The notes under the pieces: generated by a model | Seen by the model: the letters and a program-made list of their open reading frames with translations, nothing else | Told to the model about the DNA's origin: nothing | The model's database searches: none | Shown: positions 13,701 to 22,658 of the stretch, in pieces | How the letters are laid out: each line of letters begins with the position of its first letter | Position numbering within the stretch: the stretch's first letter is position 1 | Assembly (NCBI RefSeq): GCF_024713975.1 | Contig: NC_091109.1 | Span: 18,549,260-18,613,259, forward strand | DNA length: 64,000 nt | DNA from: Paralichthys olivaceus | Taxonomy: Eukaryota; Chordata; Actinopteri; Pleuronectiformes; Paralichthyidae | Reading direction: 5' to 3' | Translations under genes and position numbers: made by a program

Positions 13701-16700
13701 TGTGTGTGTCAGACAGTGTGTGTCCTCAGAGACAGTGTGTGTGTCCTCAGAGTCAGTTTGTGTCCTCAGTGTGTGTCCTCAGAGACAGTGTGTGTCCTCA
13801 GTGTGTGTCCTCAGAGACAGTGTGTGTCCTCAGAGACAGTCTGTGTGTCCTCAGAGACAGTTTGTCCTCAGAGACAGTGTGTGTGTCCTCAGAGTCAGTG
13901 TGAGTCCATAGAGTCAGTGTGTGTCCTCAGTGTGTGTCCTCAGAGTCAGTGTGAGTCCATAGAGACAGTTTGTCCTCAGAGACAGTGTTTGTCCTCAGAG
14001 ACAGTGTTTGTCCTCAGTGTGTGTCCTCAGAGACAGTGTGTGTCCTCAGAGTCAGTGTGTGTCCTCAGTGTGTGTCCTCGGAGTCAGTGTGTGTCCTCAG
14101 ACTCAGTGTGTTTGTCCTTAGAGTCAGTGTGTGTCCTCAGTGTGTGTCCTCAGTGTGTGTCCTTAGAGACAGTGTGTGTCCTCAGAGTCAGTGTGTGTCC
14201 TCAGTGTGTGTCCTCGGAGTCAGTGTGTGTCCTCAGACTCAGTGTGTTTGTCCTTAGAGTCAGTGTGTGTCCTCAGTGTGTGTCCTCAGTGTGTGTCCTC
14301 AGAGACAGTCTGTGTGTCCTCAGAGACAGTTTGTCCTCAGAGACAGTGTGTGTGTCCTCAGAGTCAGTGTGAGTCCATAGAGTCAGTGTGTGTCCTCAGT
14401 GTGTGTCCTCAGAGACAGTGTGTGTCCTCAGAGACAGTCTGTGTGTCCTCAGAGACAGTTTGTCCTCAGAGACAGTGTGTGTGTCCTCAGAGACAGTTTG
14501 TCCTCAGAGACAGTGTTTGTCCTCAGTGTGTGTCCTCAGAGACAGTGTGTGTCCTCAGAGTCAGTGTGTGTCCTCAGTGTGTGTCCTCGGAGTCAGTGTG
14601 TGTGTCCTTAGAGTCAGTGTGTCCTCAGTGTGTGTCCTCAGAGTGTGTCCTCGGAGTAAGTGTGTGTCCTCAGACTCAGTGTGTTTGTCCTTAGAGTCAG
14701 TGTGTGTCCTCAGTGTGTGTCCTCAGTGTGTGTCCTTAGAGACAGTGTGTGTCCTCAGTGTGTGTCCTCAGTGACAGTCTCGTCTTTAGTCCAACATGTC
14801 TGATTTCATATTTATCTTCCATGTTATGAGTCTGTGCTGACATGAATATCTGTTATTTTCACACATGAACTCAGATTCATTTACAGTTAAGTTTTATTCT
14901 TTATTCAGGTTGATTCGCTGCAGACTGTCAGAGATCAGCTGTTCTTCTCTGGCTTCAGCTCTGAGGTCAAACCCCTCTCATCTGAGAGAACTGGATCTGA
15001 GCTTCAACGAGCTGAAGGACTCAGGAGTGAAGGAGCTGTGTGGTCTTCTACAGAGTCCAACCTGTCCACTGGAGACTCTGAGGTCAGTAGATGGTTGGAG
15101 TCAGTCCACGCTGCTTTCATCAGTATTTTACTAAACACAGTCAGTATCACAGTGAAGATCCAGGGTCTGGACCAGAAGCAGGATTTGTGGTTATCAGGTT
15201 AACTTCAGGTTTAGTTTCTTCAGTCCTACGAAGCTCGTTCACTTCTTCTCTGGTTAAATCACCATGGTAACTGATGATGGACGGCTAACCTGCTCCGGAG
15301 CAGGTGAAGTTGGAGATCAACCCGTATAAAAGCTCCGCCCACTGAGCAAAGTGACTCTCCACTGTTGTGTGGTGCACACTCTCCTTAAAGGGACGGAGAA
15401 GAGACGTTTACACAACGTCTGGTTGGTTCAGTTGATCTCTAACTCAGCCAGTACGTCTCAGTCTCTCTGTCTCCAGATGCTCCGACTCGTCCTGTCACCA
15501 AAACAACCAATACACTCAGTCAGGTCCTGAAAATATGTCTTTGTGTTTTTATTGAGTAGTGACGTCAGAGGTTTCCACCACAGTGTGTCCTCAGAGACAG
15601 TGTGTGTCCTCAGAGTCAGTGTGTGTGTCCTCAGAGACAGTGTGTGTCCTCAGAGACAGTGTGTGTCCTCAGAGACGGTTTGTCCTCAGAGTCAGTGTGA
15701 GTCTATAGAGACAGTTTGTCCTCAGAGACAGTGTGTGTCCTCAGAGTCAGTGTGTGTCCTCAGTGTGTGTCCTCAGATTCAGTATGTGTCCTCGGAGTCA
15801 GTGTGTGTCCTCAGAGACAGTGTGTGTGTCAGACAGTGTGTGTCCTCAGAGACAGTGTGTGTGTCAGACAGTGTGTGTCCTCAGAGACAGTGTGTGTGTC
15901 CTCAGAGTCAGTGTGTGTCCTCAGTGTGTGTCCTCAGAGACAGTGTGTGTCCTCAGTGTGTGTCCTCAGAGACAGTGTGTGTCCTCAGAGACAGTCTGTG
16001 TGTCCTCAGAGACAGTTTGTCCTCAGAGACAGTGTGTGTGTCCTCAGAGTCAGTGTGAGTCAATAGAGTCAGTGTGTGTCCTCAGTGTGTGTCCTCAGAG
16101 ACAGTGTGTGTCCTCAGAGACAGTCTGTGTGTCCTCAGAGACAGTTTGTCCTCAGAGACAGTGTGTGTGTCCTCAGAGTCAGTGTGAGTCCATAGAGACA
16201 GTTTGTCCTCAGAGACAGTGTTTGTCCTCAGAGACAGTGTGTGTCCTCAGAGACAGTGTGTGTCCTCAGAGTCAGTGTGTGTCCTCAGTGTGTGTCCTCA
16301 GATTCAGTATGTGTCCTCGGAGTCAGTGTGTGTCCTCAGAGACAGTGTGAGTCCTCAGAGACAGTGTGTGTCCTCAGAGACAGTGTGTGTCCTCAGAGTC
16401 AGTGTGTGTCCTCAGTGTGTGTCCTCAGATTCAGTATGTGTCCTTGGAGTCAGTGTGTGTCCTCAGAGACAGTGTGAGTCCTCAGAGACAGTGTGTGTCC
16501 TCAGAGACAGTGTGTGTCCTCAGAGTCAGTGTGTGTCCTCAGTGTGTGTCCTCAGATTCAGTATGTGTCCTCGGAGTCAGTGTGTGTCCTCAGAGACAGT
16601 GTGTGTGTCAGACAGTGTGTGTCCTCAGAGACAGTGTGTGTCCTCAGAGACAGTGTGTGTGTCCTCAGAGTCAGTGTGTGTCCTCAGTGTGTGTCCTCAG

Positions 16701-19384
16701 AGACAGTGTGTGTCCTCAGTGTGTGTCCTCAGAGACAGTGTGTGTCCTCAGAGACAGTGTGTGTCCTCAGAGACAGTCTGTGTGTCCTCAGAGACAGTTT
16801 GTCCTCAGAGACAGTGTGTGTGTCCTCAGAGTCAGTGTGTGTCCTCAGTGTGTGTCCTCAGAGACAGTGTGTGTCCTCAGAGACAGTCTGTGTGTCCTCA
16901 GAGACAGTTTGTCCTCAGAGACAGTGTGTGTGTCCTCAGAGTCAGTGTGAGTCCATAGAGACAGTTTGTCCTCAGAGACAGTGTTTGTCCTCAGTGTGTG
17001 TCCTCAGAGACAGTGTGTGTCCTCAGAGACAGTGTGTGTCCTCAGTGTGTGTCCTCGGAGTCAGTGTGTGTGTCCTTAGAGTCAGTGTGTCCTCAGTGTG
17101 TGTCCTCAGAGTGTGTCCTCGGAGTAAGTGTGTGTCCTCAGAATCAGTGTGTTTGTCCTTAGAGTCAGTGTGTGTCTTCAGTGTGTGTCCTCAGTGTGTG
17201 TCCTTAGAGACAGTGTGTGTCCTCAGTGTGTGTCCTCAGTGTGTGTCCTCAGTGTGTGTCCTCAGTGACAGTCTCGTCTTTAGTCCAACATGTCTGATTT
17301 CATATTTATCTTCCATGTTATGAGTCTGTGCTGACATGAATATCTGTTATTTTCACACATGAGCTCAGATTCATTAACAGTTAAGTTTTATTCTTTCTTC
17401 AGGTTGAGGAGCTGCAGACTGTCAGAGATCAGCTGTTCTTCTCTGGCTTCAGCTCTGAGGTCAAACCCCTCTCATCTGAGAGAACTGGATCTGGACTACA
17501 ACGAGCTGCAGGACTCAGGAGTGAAGGAGCTGTGTAGTCCAACCTGTCCACTGGAGACTCTGAGGTCAGTAGATGGTTGGAGTCAGTCCACGCTGCTTTC
17601 ATCAGTATTTTACTAAACACAGTCAGTATCACAGTACAGATCCAGGGTCTGGACCAGAAGCAGGATTTGTGGTTATCAGGTTAACTTCAGGTTTAGTTTC
17701 TTCAGTCCTACGAAGCTCGTTCACTTCTTCTCTGGTTAAATCACCATGGTAACTGATGATGGACGGCTAACCTGCTCCGGAGCAGGTGAAGTTGGAGATC
17801 AACCCGTATAAAAGCTCCGCCCACTGAGCAAAGTGACTCTCCACTGTTGTGTGGTGCACACTCTCCTTAAAGGGACGGAGAAGAGACGTTTACACAACGT
17901 CTGGTTGGTTCCGTTGATCTCTAACTCAGCCAGTACGTCTCAGTCTCTCTGTCTCCAGATGCTCCGACTCGTCCTGTCACCAAAACAACCAATACACTCA
18001 GTCAGGTCCTGAAAATATGTCTTTGTGTTTTTATTGAGTAGTGACGTCAGAGGTTTCCACCACAGTGTGTCCTCAGAGACAGTTTGTCCTCAGAGACAGT
18101 GTCCTCAGAGTCAGTGTGAGTCCTCAGAGTCAGTGTGAGTCCTCAGAGTCAGTGTGTGTCCTCAGTGTGTGTCCTCAGATTCAGTATGTGTCCTCGGAGT
18201 CAGTGTGTGTCCTCAGAGACAGTGTGAGTCCTCAGAGACAGTGTGTGTCCTCAGAGTCAGTGTGTGTCCTCAGAGTCAGTGTGTGTGTCCTCAGAGTCAG
18301 TATGTGTGTCCTCAGAGACAGTGTGTGTCCTCAGAGTCAGTATATGTCCTCAGAGTCAGTGTGTCCTCAGAGTCAGTGTGTGTGTCCTCAGGGACAGTGT
18401 GTGTCCTCTGACAAAACGGTCCATGTCTGTGATTGGTCATATGCAGTAAGCCCCGCCCCTTTATGTGCAGGAGGAAAAGTTAACTTAACGAGTTGATAAC
18501 CAGCGTCATGTGACCTCTGAGCCTGACTGTGTTAGTCAGGTTAGGTTGAGCTGGATCTGGGGAAGATGTCCTGGATATGTTGAGGTGTCTTCAGGCGTCA
18601 GTGTGTCCTCAGTGAAGCTGTGAGAGGACAACGATGACAGACTTCAGGATTGGACAGAAACACAGAGAGACAACAGTCGGCCAATCAGACGAGCCAGAAG
18701 CCGGTTGTGATCGTTTGATTGATGTGAAGACGACAGTTGTTGTTGTTTTCATGTGAACAGGAAGTGAAGCTGGACCACAGCTGACAGCCTCACATGATGA
18801 GCAGAGACGTCTTCATCTGATCTGAGACACTTTGTTCTCTCACTTCATCAGTGAACAACTGATCAGTTGGCTCTTTGTCACAGCTCTGAGATCAGTGTGA
18901 CTGAAGCCTCAGAGAAGCATCATCACCATGGTAACCATGAGCTGTCTCTACAGAGCAGAAGCTCTGCTGAGGTCCATCTGTCTCATCTGTCCATCTGTCT
19001 CATCTGTCTCATCTGTCTCATCTGTCCATCTGTCTCATCTGTCCACTGACAGTTTGTCAGAAGCACATGTTCATCAACACACAGTGAAACATGTCTTTAC
19101 CTGTAACAGCAGGAAATCCACCTCTCAAGTGTCCACTCTGCACTTTCACATGCAGAGGAAACACACGTGATGGTCAAAGTGTGTGCAGCTCTTAGCGTGT
19201 TCATTCCAACACGTGAACATGAAGCAGAGAGGAAGCTGCTCCACCTCTGAACAGGACTGAAGTCCCTGCTGCTCTTTATACTGGATGTGCTGCATCACTG
19301 ACTCACAGCTGATGAAGTGAGTCTCTGTAAACACTGATGTCTTCTTCTCTCAACAGATGGAGGACGTGGTCTTTGTTTAGGTGA
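1616..19384 (+). CDS. NLR copy 1: RING-FISNA-NACHT-LRR fish NLR (NLRC3/NLRP12-like)
   Basis: Cytosolic pattern-recognition receptor of the fish-specific NLR family. Exons: 1616-1743, 1840-1959, 3373-3593, 3806-5714, LRR exons 6226-6399, 8076-8249, 11219-11392, 12341-12517, 14909-15082, 17403-17564, terminal 19357-19384. Every junction has GT/AG and the phases agree (total 3441 nt, about 1146 residues). Order: two short N-terminal peptide repeats, C3HC4 RING, FISNA plus NACHT ATPase with Walker A GVAGVGKT and Walker B IIFDGLDE, winged-helix/helical part, then six 58-residue LRR modules. No PYD, CARD or B30.2 domain is visible. The start is the ATG after a leader-exon acceptor, in the context [16 protein letters not shown]. 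The RING suggests E3 ligase activity, but that is inference. The main doubt is the RING-exon donor (see findings); no transcript evidence is available. Confidence 0.75.
1840..1959 (+). CDS. NLR copy 1 N-terminal peptide exon 2
   Basis: A symmetric phase 2-2 exon of 120 nt between TTTGCAG and GTAAGG. It repeats the motif of the previous exon ([26 protein letters not shown]), so the N-terminus carries two tandem peptide modules. Its first residues (GEDHRLR) differ from the second module of copy 2. Confidence 0.75.
1990..2260. repeat. Interspersed repeat remnant, perhaps a non-LTR retrotransposon tail on the minus strand
   Basis: Read on the minus strand it has the CACTGGGAGGAGCC...CATTGGAGGGATTATTTACC layout that resembles 3' ends of fish non-LTR elements. 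It is present in copy 1 and copy 3 (31873-32143) at the same intron position and absent from copy 2. Assignment is by resemblance only. Confidence 0.35.
2380..3300. repeat. Intron sequence upstream of the RING exon, containing a dispersed fish repeat
   Basis: Conserved in all three copies (about 23110-24010 and 32280-33180). The 2880-3150 part carries the phrase on 'attcttgtgactgggacatc', followed by GGTCAAAGGTCACG..TGACCTC motifs typical of a dispersed percomorph repeat. Related AGGTCA/TGACCT phrases recur at 5885-6110 and 51990-52160. No coding exon is seen here. Confidence 0.5.
3373..3593 (+). CDS. RING-finger exon of NLR copy 1
   Basis: C3HC4 RING: CASC, then CGHWFCRQC, then CPQC, with the spacing of TRIM-like RINGs. 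The acceptor CTTCACAG at 3372 gives AA+A (Lys), then GAG AGG, in frame with the previous exon. The donor GTCAGA at 3594 is the only nearby GT leaving phase 1, which the NACHT exon needs; the LRR exons also use GTCAG donors. GTs at 3608, 3614 and 3616 give wrong phases. Confidence 0.75.
3806..5714 (+). CDS. FISNA-NACHT exon of NLR copy 1
   Basis: One long exon (1909 nt) from TTTCTTGTCTTTCAG to CT/GTGAGT. It starts with a FISNA-like segment ([12 protein letters not shown], then [14 protein letters not shown]) and continues with NACHT: Walker A GVAGVGKT at 4099-4122, Walker B IIFDGLDE at 4318-4341, sensor-like VWITSRPAA, and the winged-helix phrase [13 protein letters not shown]. It ends with [14 protein letters not shown] leading into LRRs. 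The whole exon is open. Two alternative acceptor CAGs three bases apart (3805, 3808) keep the frame. Confidence 0.92.
5254..5415 (+). repeat. 54-bp in-frame coding repeat, three units
   Basis: Three tandem 54-nt units encode [22 protein letters not shown] modules of 18 residues (K/E and K/R/E variants). Copy 2 has two units (25966-26073) and copy 3 has one (35131-35184). They sit in the helical region between NACHT and the LRRs. Confidence 0.95.
6226..6399 (+). CDS. LRR exon 1 of NLR copy 1
   Basis: A 174-nt, phase 2-2 exon (58 residues). It continues the Leu codon split at 5714 and reads [20 protein letters not shown], then [20 protein letters not shown]. This is the ribonuclease-inhibitor-type LRR pattern of NLRs. 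Donor AG/GTCAGT. Confidence 0.9.
6605..6649 (+). repeat. 18-bp palindrome plus TATAAAAG, repeated in each LRR cassette intron
   Basis: Perfect palindrome ACCTGCTCCGGAGCAGGT followed 20 bp later by TATAAAAG and CTCCGCCC/CTCCGTCC. It recurs at 8455, 11598, 12723, 15288 and 17770. It looks like a core promoter but is copied with the intron; function unknown. Confidence 0.85.
6899..7944 (+). repeat. Intronic minisatellite block 1
   Basis: Tandem array of 19-bp GTGTGTCCTCAGAGACAGT/GAGTCAGT units mixed with 12-13-bp GTGTGTCCTCAGT units, in the intron between LRR exons 1 and 2. Long Cys-rich reading frames here are composition artefacts. Confidence 0.95.
8076..8249 (+). CDS. LRR exon 2 of NLR copy 1
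   Basis: 174 nt, TTCTTCAG/G to AG/GTCAGT. Reads [18 protein letters not shown], then [19 protein letters not shown]. Changes relative to the other modules fall mainly at the LxLxxN consensus. Confidence 0.88.
8751..11085 (+). repeat. Intronic minisatellite block 2 (largest)
   Basis: About 2.3 kb of the same 12/19-bp units between LRR exons 2 and 3. It is flanked by the same sequences as block 1 (TTTCCACCACAG before, GTGACAGTCTCGTC after) and includes 21-bp variants with an extra TG. Confidence 0.95.
11219..11392 (+). CDS. LRR exon 3 of NLR copy 1
   Basis: 174 nt with the same splice sites. Reads [11 protein letters not shown], then [19 protein letters not shown]. Confidence 0.88.
11892..12208 (+). 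repeat. Intronic minisatellite block 3 (shortest)
   Basis: About 0.3 kb of the same units between LRR exons 3 and 4, with identical flanks. Confidence 0.94.
12341..12517 (+). CDS. LRR exon 4 of NLR copy 1 (one extra codon)
   Basis: 177 nt: an extra AAC gives [13 protein letters not shown], lengthening the loop after the beta strand by one residue without shifting the frame. Confidence 0.87.
13018..14776 (+). repeat. Intronic minisatellite block 4 with higher-order repeats
   Basis: About 1.76 kb between LRR exons 4 and 5. It contains longer recurring strings, such as the GTGTGTGTCAGACAGTG variant at about 13670-13720 and a run ending GAGTCCATAGAGACAG, so blocks of several units were copied together. 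Confidence 0.94.
14909..15082 (+). CDS. LRR exon 5 of NLR copy 1
   Basis: 174 nt; acceptor TTATTCAG rather than TTCTTCAG. Reads [11 protein letters not shown], then [15 protein letters not shown]. Confidence 0.87.
15583..17269 (+). repeat. Intronic minisatellite block 5 with higher-order repeats
   Basis: About 1.69 kb between LRR exons 5 and 6. It shares the GTGTGTGTCAGACAGTG and GATTCAGTATGTGTC variants with block 4 and repeats a segment of roughly 120 bp three times around 16230-16600. Confidence 0.94.
17403..17564 (+). CDS. LRR exon 6 of NLR copy 1 (12-nt deletion)
   Basis: 162 nt: the codons for GLLQ after KELC are missing (KELCSPTC), shortening the module by four residues but keeping phase. 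Splice sites are intact. Confidence 0.83.
18065..18411 (+). repeat. Intronic minisatellite block 6
   Basis: About 0.35 kb after LRR exon 6. The right flank differs from blocks 1-5 (CTGACAAAACGGTCC), so this block marks the end of the cassette expansion. Confidence 0.93.
18412..19356 (+). other. Last intron of NLR copy 1, 3' part
   Basis: No coding exon is supported. It holds a short CATCTGTC-type tandem repeat at about 18972-19048. From about 19100 the sequence is shared with copies 2 and 3 (CTGTAACAGCAGGAAATCC onward) up to the terminal acceptor CTCTCAACAG at 19356. The rest is unique to copy 1. Confidence 0.5.
19357..19384 (+). CDS. Probable terminal exon of NLR copy 1
   Basis: Acceptor TTCTTCTCTCAACAG, then A TGG AGG ACG ... 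TGA, giving [13 protein letters not shown] in the phase left by the LRR exons. Copies 2 and 3 stop earlier at the same exon (WRL, WR). The short variable tail and the shared acceptor support it; transcript support is lacking. Confidence 0.45.
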
Positions 19385-19879
19385 GTGTGAAGAGGACAGT
19401 GTGAAGAGGACAGTGTGAAGAGGACAGTGTGTGTGGACGGAGGCTGAGCTGTGTCCTGATGATCCAGAGGCTGAAGCAGCAGCAGCTCGTGTGTAGAGCG
19501 GCTCTGACTGGGCCTTGTTGCTGGGAGGCAGAGTGGAGACAGAGCTCCAGAGGAGTCAGAGGAGTTGAGCTGCTCTGAGATCAGCTGTCCCAGTGTCCAG
19601 TCCACCGTCCTCCCTGTGTGTTCCTGTGGATGAGACACAGCATCATCAGTGGATCTGCTGCTGCTCTGTCCTTTGACACAGTGTCTTTGTCCTCTTGAGG
19701 GTAGCGGGGGAGCTGGAGCTAATCCCAGCTGACATTGGGTGAGAGATGTGGTGCACCTTGGACGGGTCACCAGTCCGTCACAGGGCCGACACACAACCAT
19801 TCACACTCACATTAACACCTGCGCTCGATGTAGAGTCTCCACCCAGACTGTGAGGAACCTGGGTGGAGACTCTACAGTC

Positions 19880-20529
19880 AACTCTCCCTCACTGCCAACA
19901 TTACTGCAACAAGCCGCTCGTGTAGATTCATGCTGCTCCACATCAGGAGAACACGTCCTCTTCTCACTCAGAGGGCCGCACAGGTTCTGGTCCAGGCTCT
20001 GGTCCAGGCTCTGGTCCAGGTTCTGGTCCAGGCTCTGGTCCAGGCTCTGGGTCATCTCACGCCTACACTACTGCACCTCCCTCCTGGCTGGTCTACCCGC
20101 TAGTGCTATCCGACCGCTGCAGCTCATCCAGAACGCAGCAGCTCGACTGGTCTTTAACCTAAATTCACTGACGCTCCTCTGCTCCCTTCACTGGTTACCA
20201 GTGGCTGCCTGCATCAGTTTCCAAACACGATTACTTGGGTACCGTGCTGTGAACGGATCAGGGTCCAGGACATGGTCAAACCTTACACCCCGGCCTGTCC
20301 ACTCCGCTCTGCATCTGCCAATCGGCTTGCTGCTCCCTCACTGCGAGTAAACCACCAAACAAAATCATGACTGTTTGCTGTCCTGGCTCCTAAATGATGG
20401 AACGAGCTCCACATTGACACCGGGACAGAAAGTCTACACATCTTCCACCACAGACTAAAGACACATCTCCTCAGACTTCCTCAGAAGATGAGATCTAATC
20501 ACTACAACAACTAATCATTATATATACAC

Positions 20530-20569
<40 letters not shown>

Positions 20570-20705
20570 GTGTATATCAATTATATGGCACTTATATTGT
20601 AGCACTTTGTAGTTTGCAAATTGTACTTGATTCTGGATTTGTTCCAGGTTGAGGCACTAATTTTAAGATGCTTTGGACAAAAGCTTCAGCTAAATGAAAT
20701 GTAAT
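19880..20705 (+). mobile_element. L2-type LINE 3' fragment, NLR unit 1
   Basis: Encodes the C-terminal reverse-transcriptase segment (RLHYCTSLLAGLPASAIRPL, QLIQNAAARLVFNLN, CSLHWLPVAA) and ends with the GATGCTTTGGACAAAAGC..CTAAATGAAATGTAAT tail typical of fish L2 elements. It is broken by frameshifts and 5'-truncated, and not functional. A 12-bp GGTCCAGGCTCT repeat at 19983-20050 varies in number between units. Confidence 0.75.
20519..20578. repeat. AT-rich palindrome with TACACGTGTA arms
   Basis: TATATACACGTGTACATATA, a (TA)n centre, then the mirrored arm: a near-perfect hairpin inside the L2 fragment. It is conserved at 29730-29793 and degraded in unit 3 (41260-41313). Confidence 0.8.
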
Positions 20706-21401
20706 TCACCCAACCCCTCATCTGCATGTGTTTGGACTGTGAGATGAAGCCGGAGCACCTGGAGAAAACACGGGGAGAACATGCAAACACACACGGAGAG
20801 ACATCATCTGAACCGGGATTCAAACCAGGAACCTTCGTGCTCAGAGGCGACAGAGCCAACCACCGTGCAGCCTCAACATCTTCACTACAGATTGTTTTTA
20901 TTCACATGAACAATGTGTTTATTGAAATGACACCCAGCAGAATATATAAACCCTCTATACAGAGTCACATCTAGTGTTTCTAAGTCTGTCTTTATCATTG
21001 TCCACCTTTGTCCCTCAGTATATGTCCATGTGTGTATAACCACATCCTGTCTGTTTGCTTCAGGTTCCTGGATTCACATCACACGTTGATTTAGTTGGAC
21101 ACAAAGTGAAACACGTTTAAATCACTTTGAGTTTCAAATCAGAGTTTTATCTTTGACACAAAGATCAAAACTCTGGACGTGTTTATTTCTGCATCAGGGG
21201 CAGAGCAGTTGTTGTTTTCTACTTTTTGACCCACAGGTGGCGCTGTAGTATAACAGCAGAACATCCCAGTCAAAGCCTTTATATACAGTCAGGAGTCAAA
21301 CACATGGATCATTTCCTCTGTGACCAACCAGATGTAACGAGAAGAAAAACATCTGGGAGAGAAAAGTTGTGTTGTTTCTTCTCATCTCTGCTTTAAAGCT
21401 C

Positions 21402-21407
21402 AATAAA
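21402..21407 (+). terminator. Poly(A) signal AATAAA of NLR unit 1
   Basis: GCTTTAAAGCTCAATAAACA at the end of the unit 3' region, repeated at 30618-30623 and 42143-42148. The window itself starts two bases inside the equivalent hexamer of an upstream copy. Confidence 0.5.
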
Positions 21408-22018
21408 CATCCTTCCACCGACTTTACTGGAAATCATGACTCTGCTTTTTCTTTATCTCCAAACAAACCAACAAACAGGTGAAAACATCGGCTCCTTGGT
21501 GCAGGTGAATGAACCAGATCACCAGTTTGACATGATGGAACCAACCAGAAGCAGAATGAACGTCATGTTTACACAATGAATTACCTCTCTCCCTCCCCCT
21601 CTCTCTCACCCCTCCCTCTCTCTCTCCCTCTCCCTCACTCCGGTGTGACGTGGAAACTTCTCTCCTTTCTCTTAAAGATGAAAAGAGGCAAAGCAACAGC
21701 TGGAGCAGTGATGGTGTGACGGACCCGCAGCTTTTCATGCAGGAGTTTCACATGTGAGTCCCGCAGCTGCTGCTTGTTGTTGGTGAAAGGTTGATAGATA
21801 GATCGATAGATAATGTAGACAGACAGACAGATAGATAGAACGGTGTGTGTCCTCTGACCTGTCCTCACTTTACACTTTAACAAGAGACACCAGCACTGAC
21901 CACAAGTTATCAGGACACGTTCAGGACTGACGTTTACTTTGTGTTGGTTTGACTCTCCAGAGTTTAGGAGACACAAGTTTCTACCTGCTACACAACACGA
22001 GACGTGAGGAGGGACAGA

Positions 22019-22019
<1 letters not shown>

Positions 22020-22108
<89 letters not shown>
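22020..22108. repeat. (CA)n microsatellite, unit 2
   Basis: About 89 bp of CA repeats with one AAAC interruption near 22061. Confidence 0.97.
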
Positions 22109-22110
<2 letters not shown>

Positions 22111-22153
22111 GTCATGTGATTTCCAGTAACTGCAGAGAGGAGGAGGAGCCAGT

Positions 22154-22165
22154 GAAAGTGAAAGT
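22154..22165 (+). promoter_or_regulatory. IRF/PRDI-like element, NLR copy 2
   Basis: GAAAGTGAAAGT, same context as in copy 1, 58 nt before the leader donor after 22223. Confidence 0.4.
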
Positions 22166-22530
22166 GTTCAGACTTAGTTTAAACTGTGAGGAGCAGAAGG
22201 AGGAAACGTGAAGTCTGAAGCTGGTGAGTGTTCAGCAACATTCATATTATTCATGAATATTATTTGACTGTCACTGACTCTGAGTCAGTTTTTCTACACG
22301 TGGACTGTCGAGAGAAGAAGAGTCAGGATGAACTTCTGTCAATCAACAGTTTGACTCAAGCTGTGATCAGCTGAGTCCAACACATTCAACCTAAAACTGT
22401 CTCAGGTTACCGTGACAACAGGGAGACAGTGTAGGAGGGTTGACTTATATTTCAAGAAACATTGAATTTACGTACCTGGCTTCATTGTGTGTGTGTTTGA
22501 GCTCACAGTGTTTTTCCTCTCAGACTGAAG

Positions 22531-22658
22531 ATGAGTGTTTATGAGGAGGAAGAGGACAGAGCAGAGTCTCCAGAGTTCAGCTGTGTGTCTCTGAAGAGTG
22601 ACCGGTCCAAAGGACATCCTCCAGACTTCAGTATTGAACCTGGACCCTCACACACAAA
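22531..22658 (+). CDS. NLR copy 2 N-terminal peptide exon 1
   Basis: 128 nt; [20 protein letters not shown] and on to EPGPSHTK. Acceptor CTCTCAG at 22523, donor AAA/GTAAGAG. Confidence 0.8.

Larger units (their letters stand above)
19700..20885 (+). repeat. Common fish repeat split by the L2 fragment, unit 1
   Basis: The left part (about 19700-19840, GGAGCTAATCCCAGCTGACA to GGGCCGACACACAACC) and the right part (about 20706-20885, TGTGTTTGGACTGTGAGATG to AACCACCGTGCAGCC) look like two halves of one dispersed repeat with the LINE between them. The same arrangement is at about 28899-30095 and 40426-41615. Confidence 0.55.
1..21402 (+). repeat. Tandem NLR duplication unit 1
   Basis: Begins with ATAAACATCCTTCCACCGAC, which recurs at 21403, 30619 and 42144, the periods of the array. 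About 21.4 kb; the excess over the other units is the LRR/minisatellite expansion. Confidence 0.9.

Noticed and set aside
6899..18411. Long Cys-rich open frames (up to about 330 codons) of [18 protein letters not shown] type
   Set aside because: They are translations of the minisatellite: a 19-bp unit lacking stops reads as the same 19-residue period in all three frames. They overlap each other in different frames and lie in introns.
19303..19800. 165-codon minus-strand frame in the NLR 3' region
   Set aside because: Lies over repeat-derived sequence present in all units, with no recognisable domain and differing ends between units.
20780..20885. tRNA-like box B phrase GGGATTCAAACC in the unit 3' region
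   Set aside because: No complete cloverleaf found; it is part of a dispersed repeat whose sequence happens to resemble a B box.
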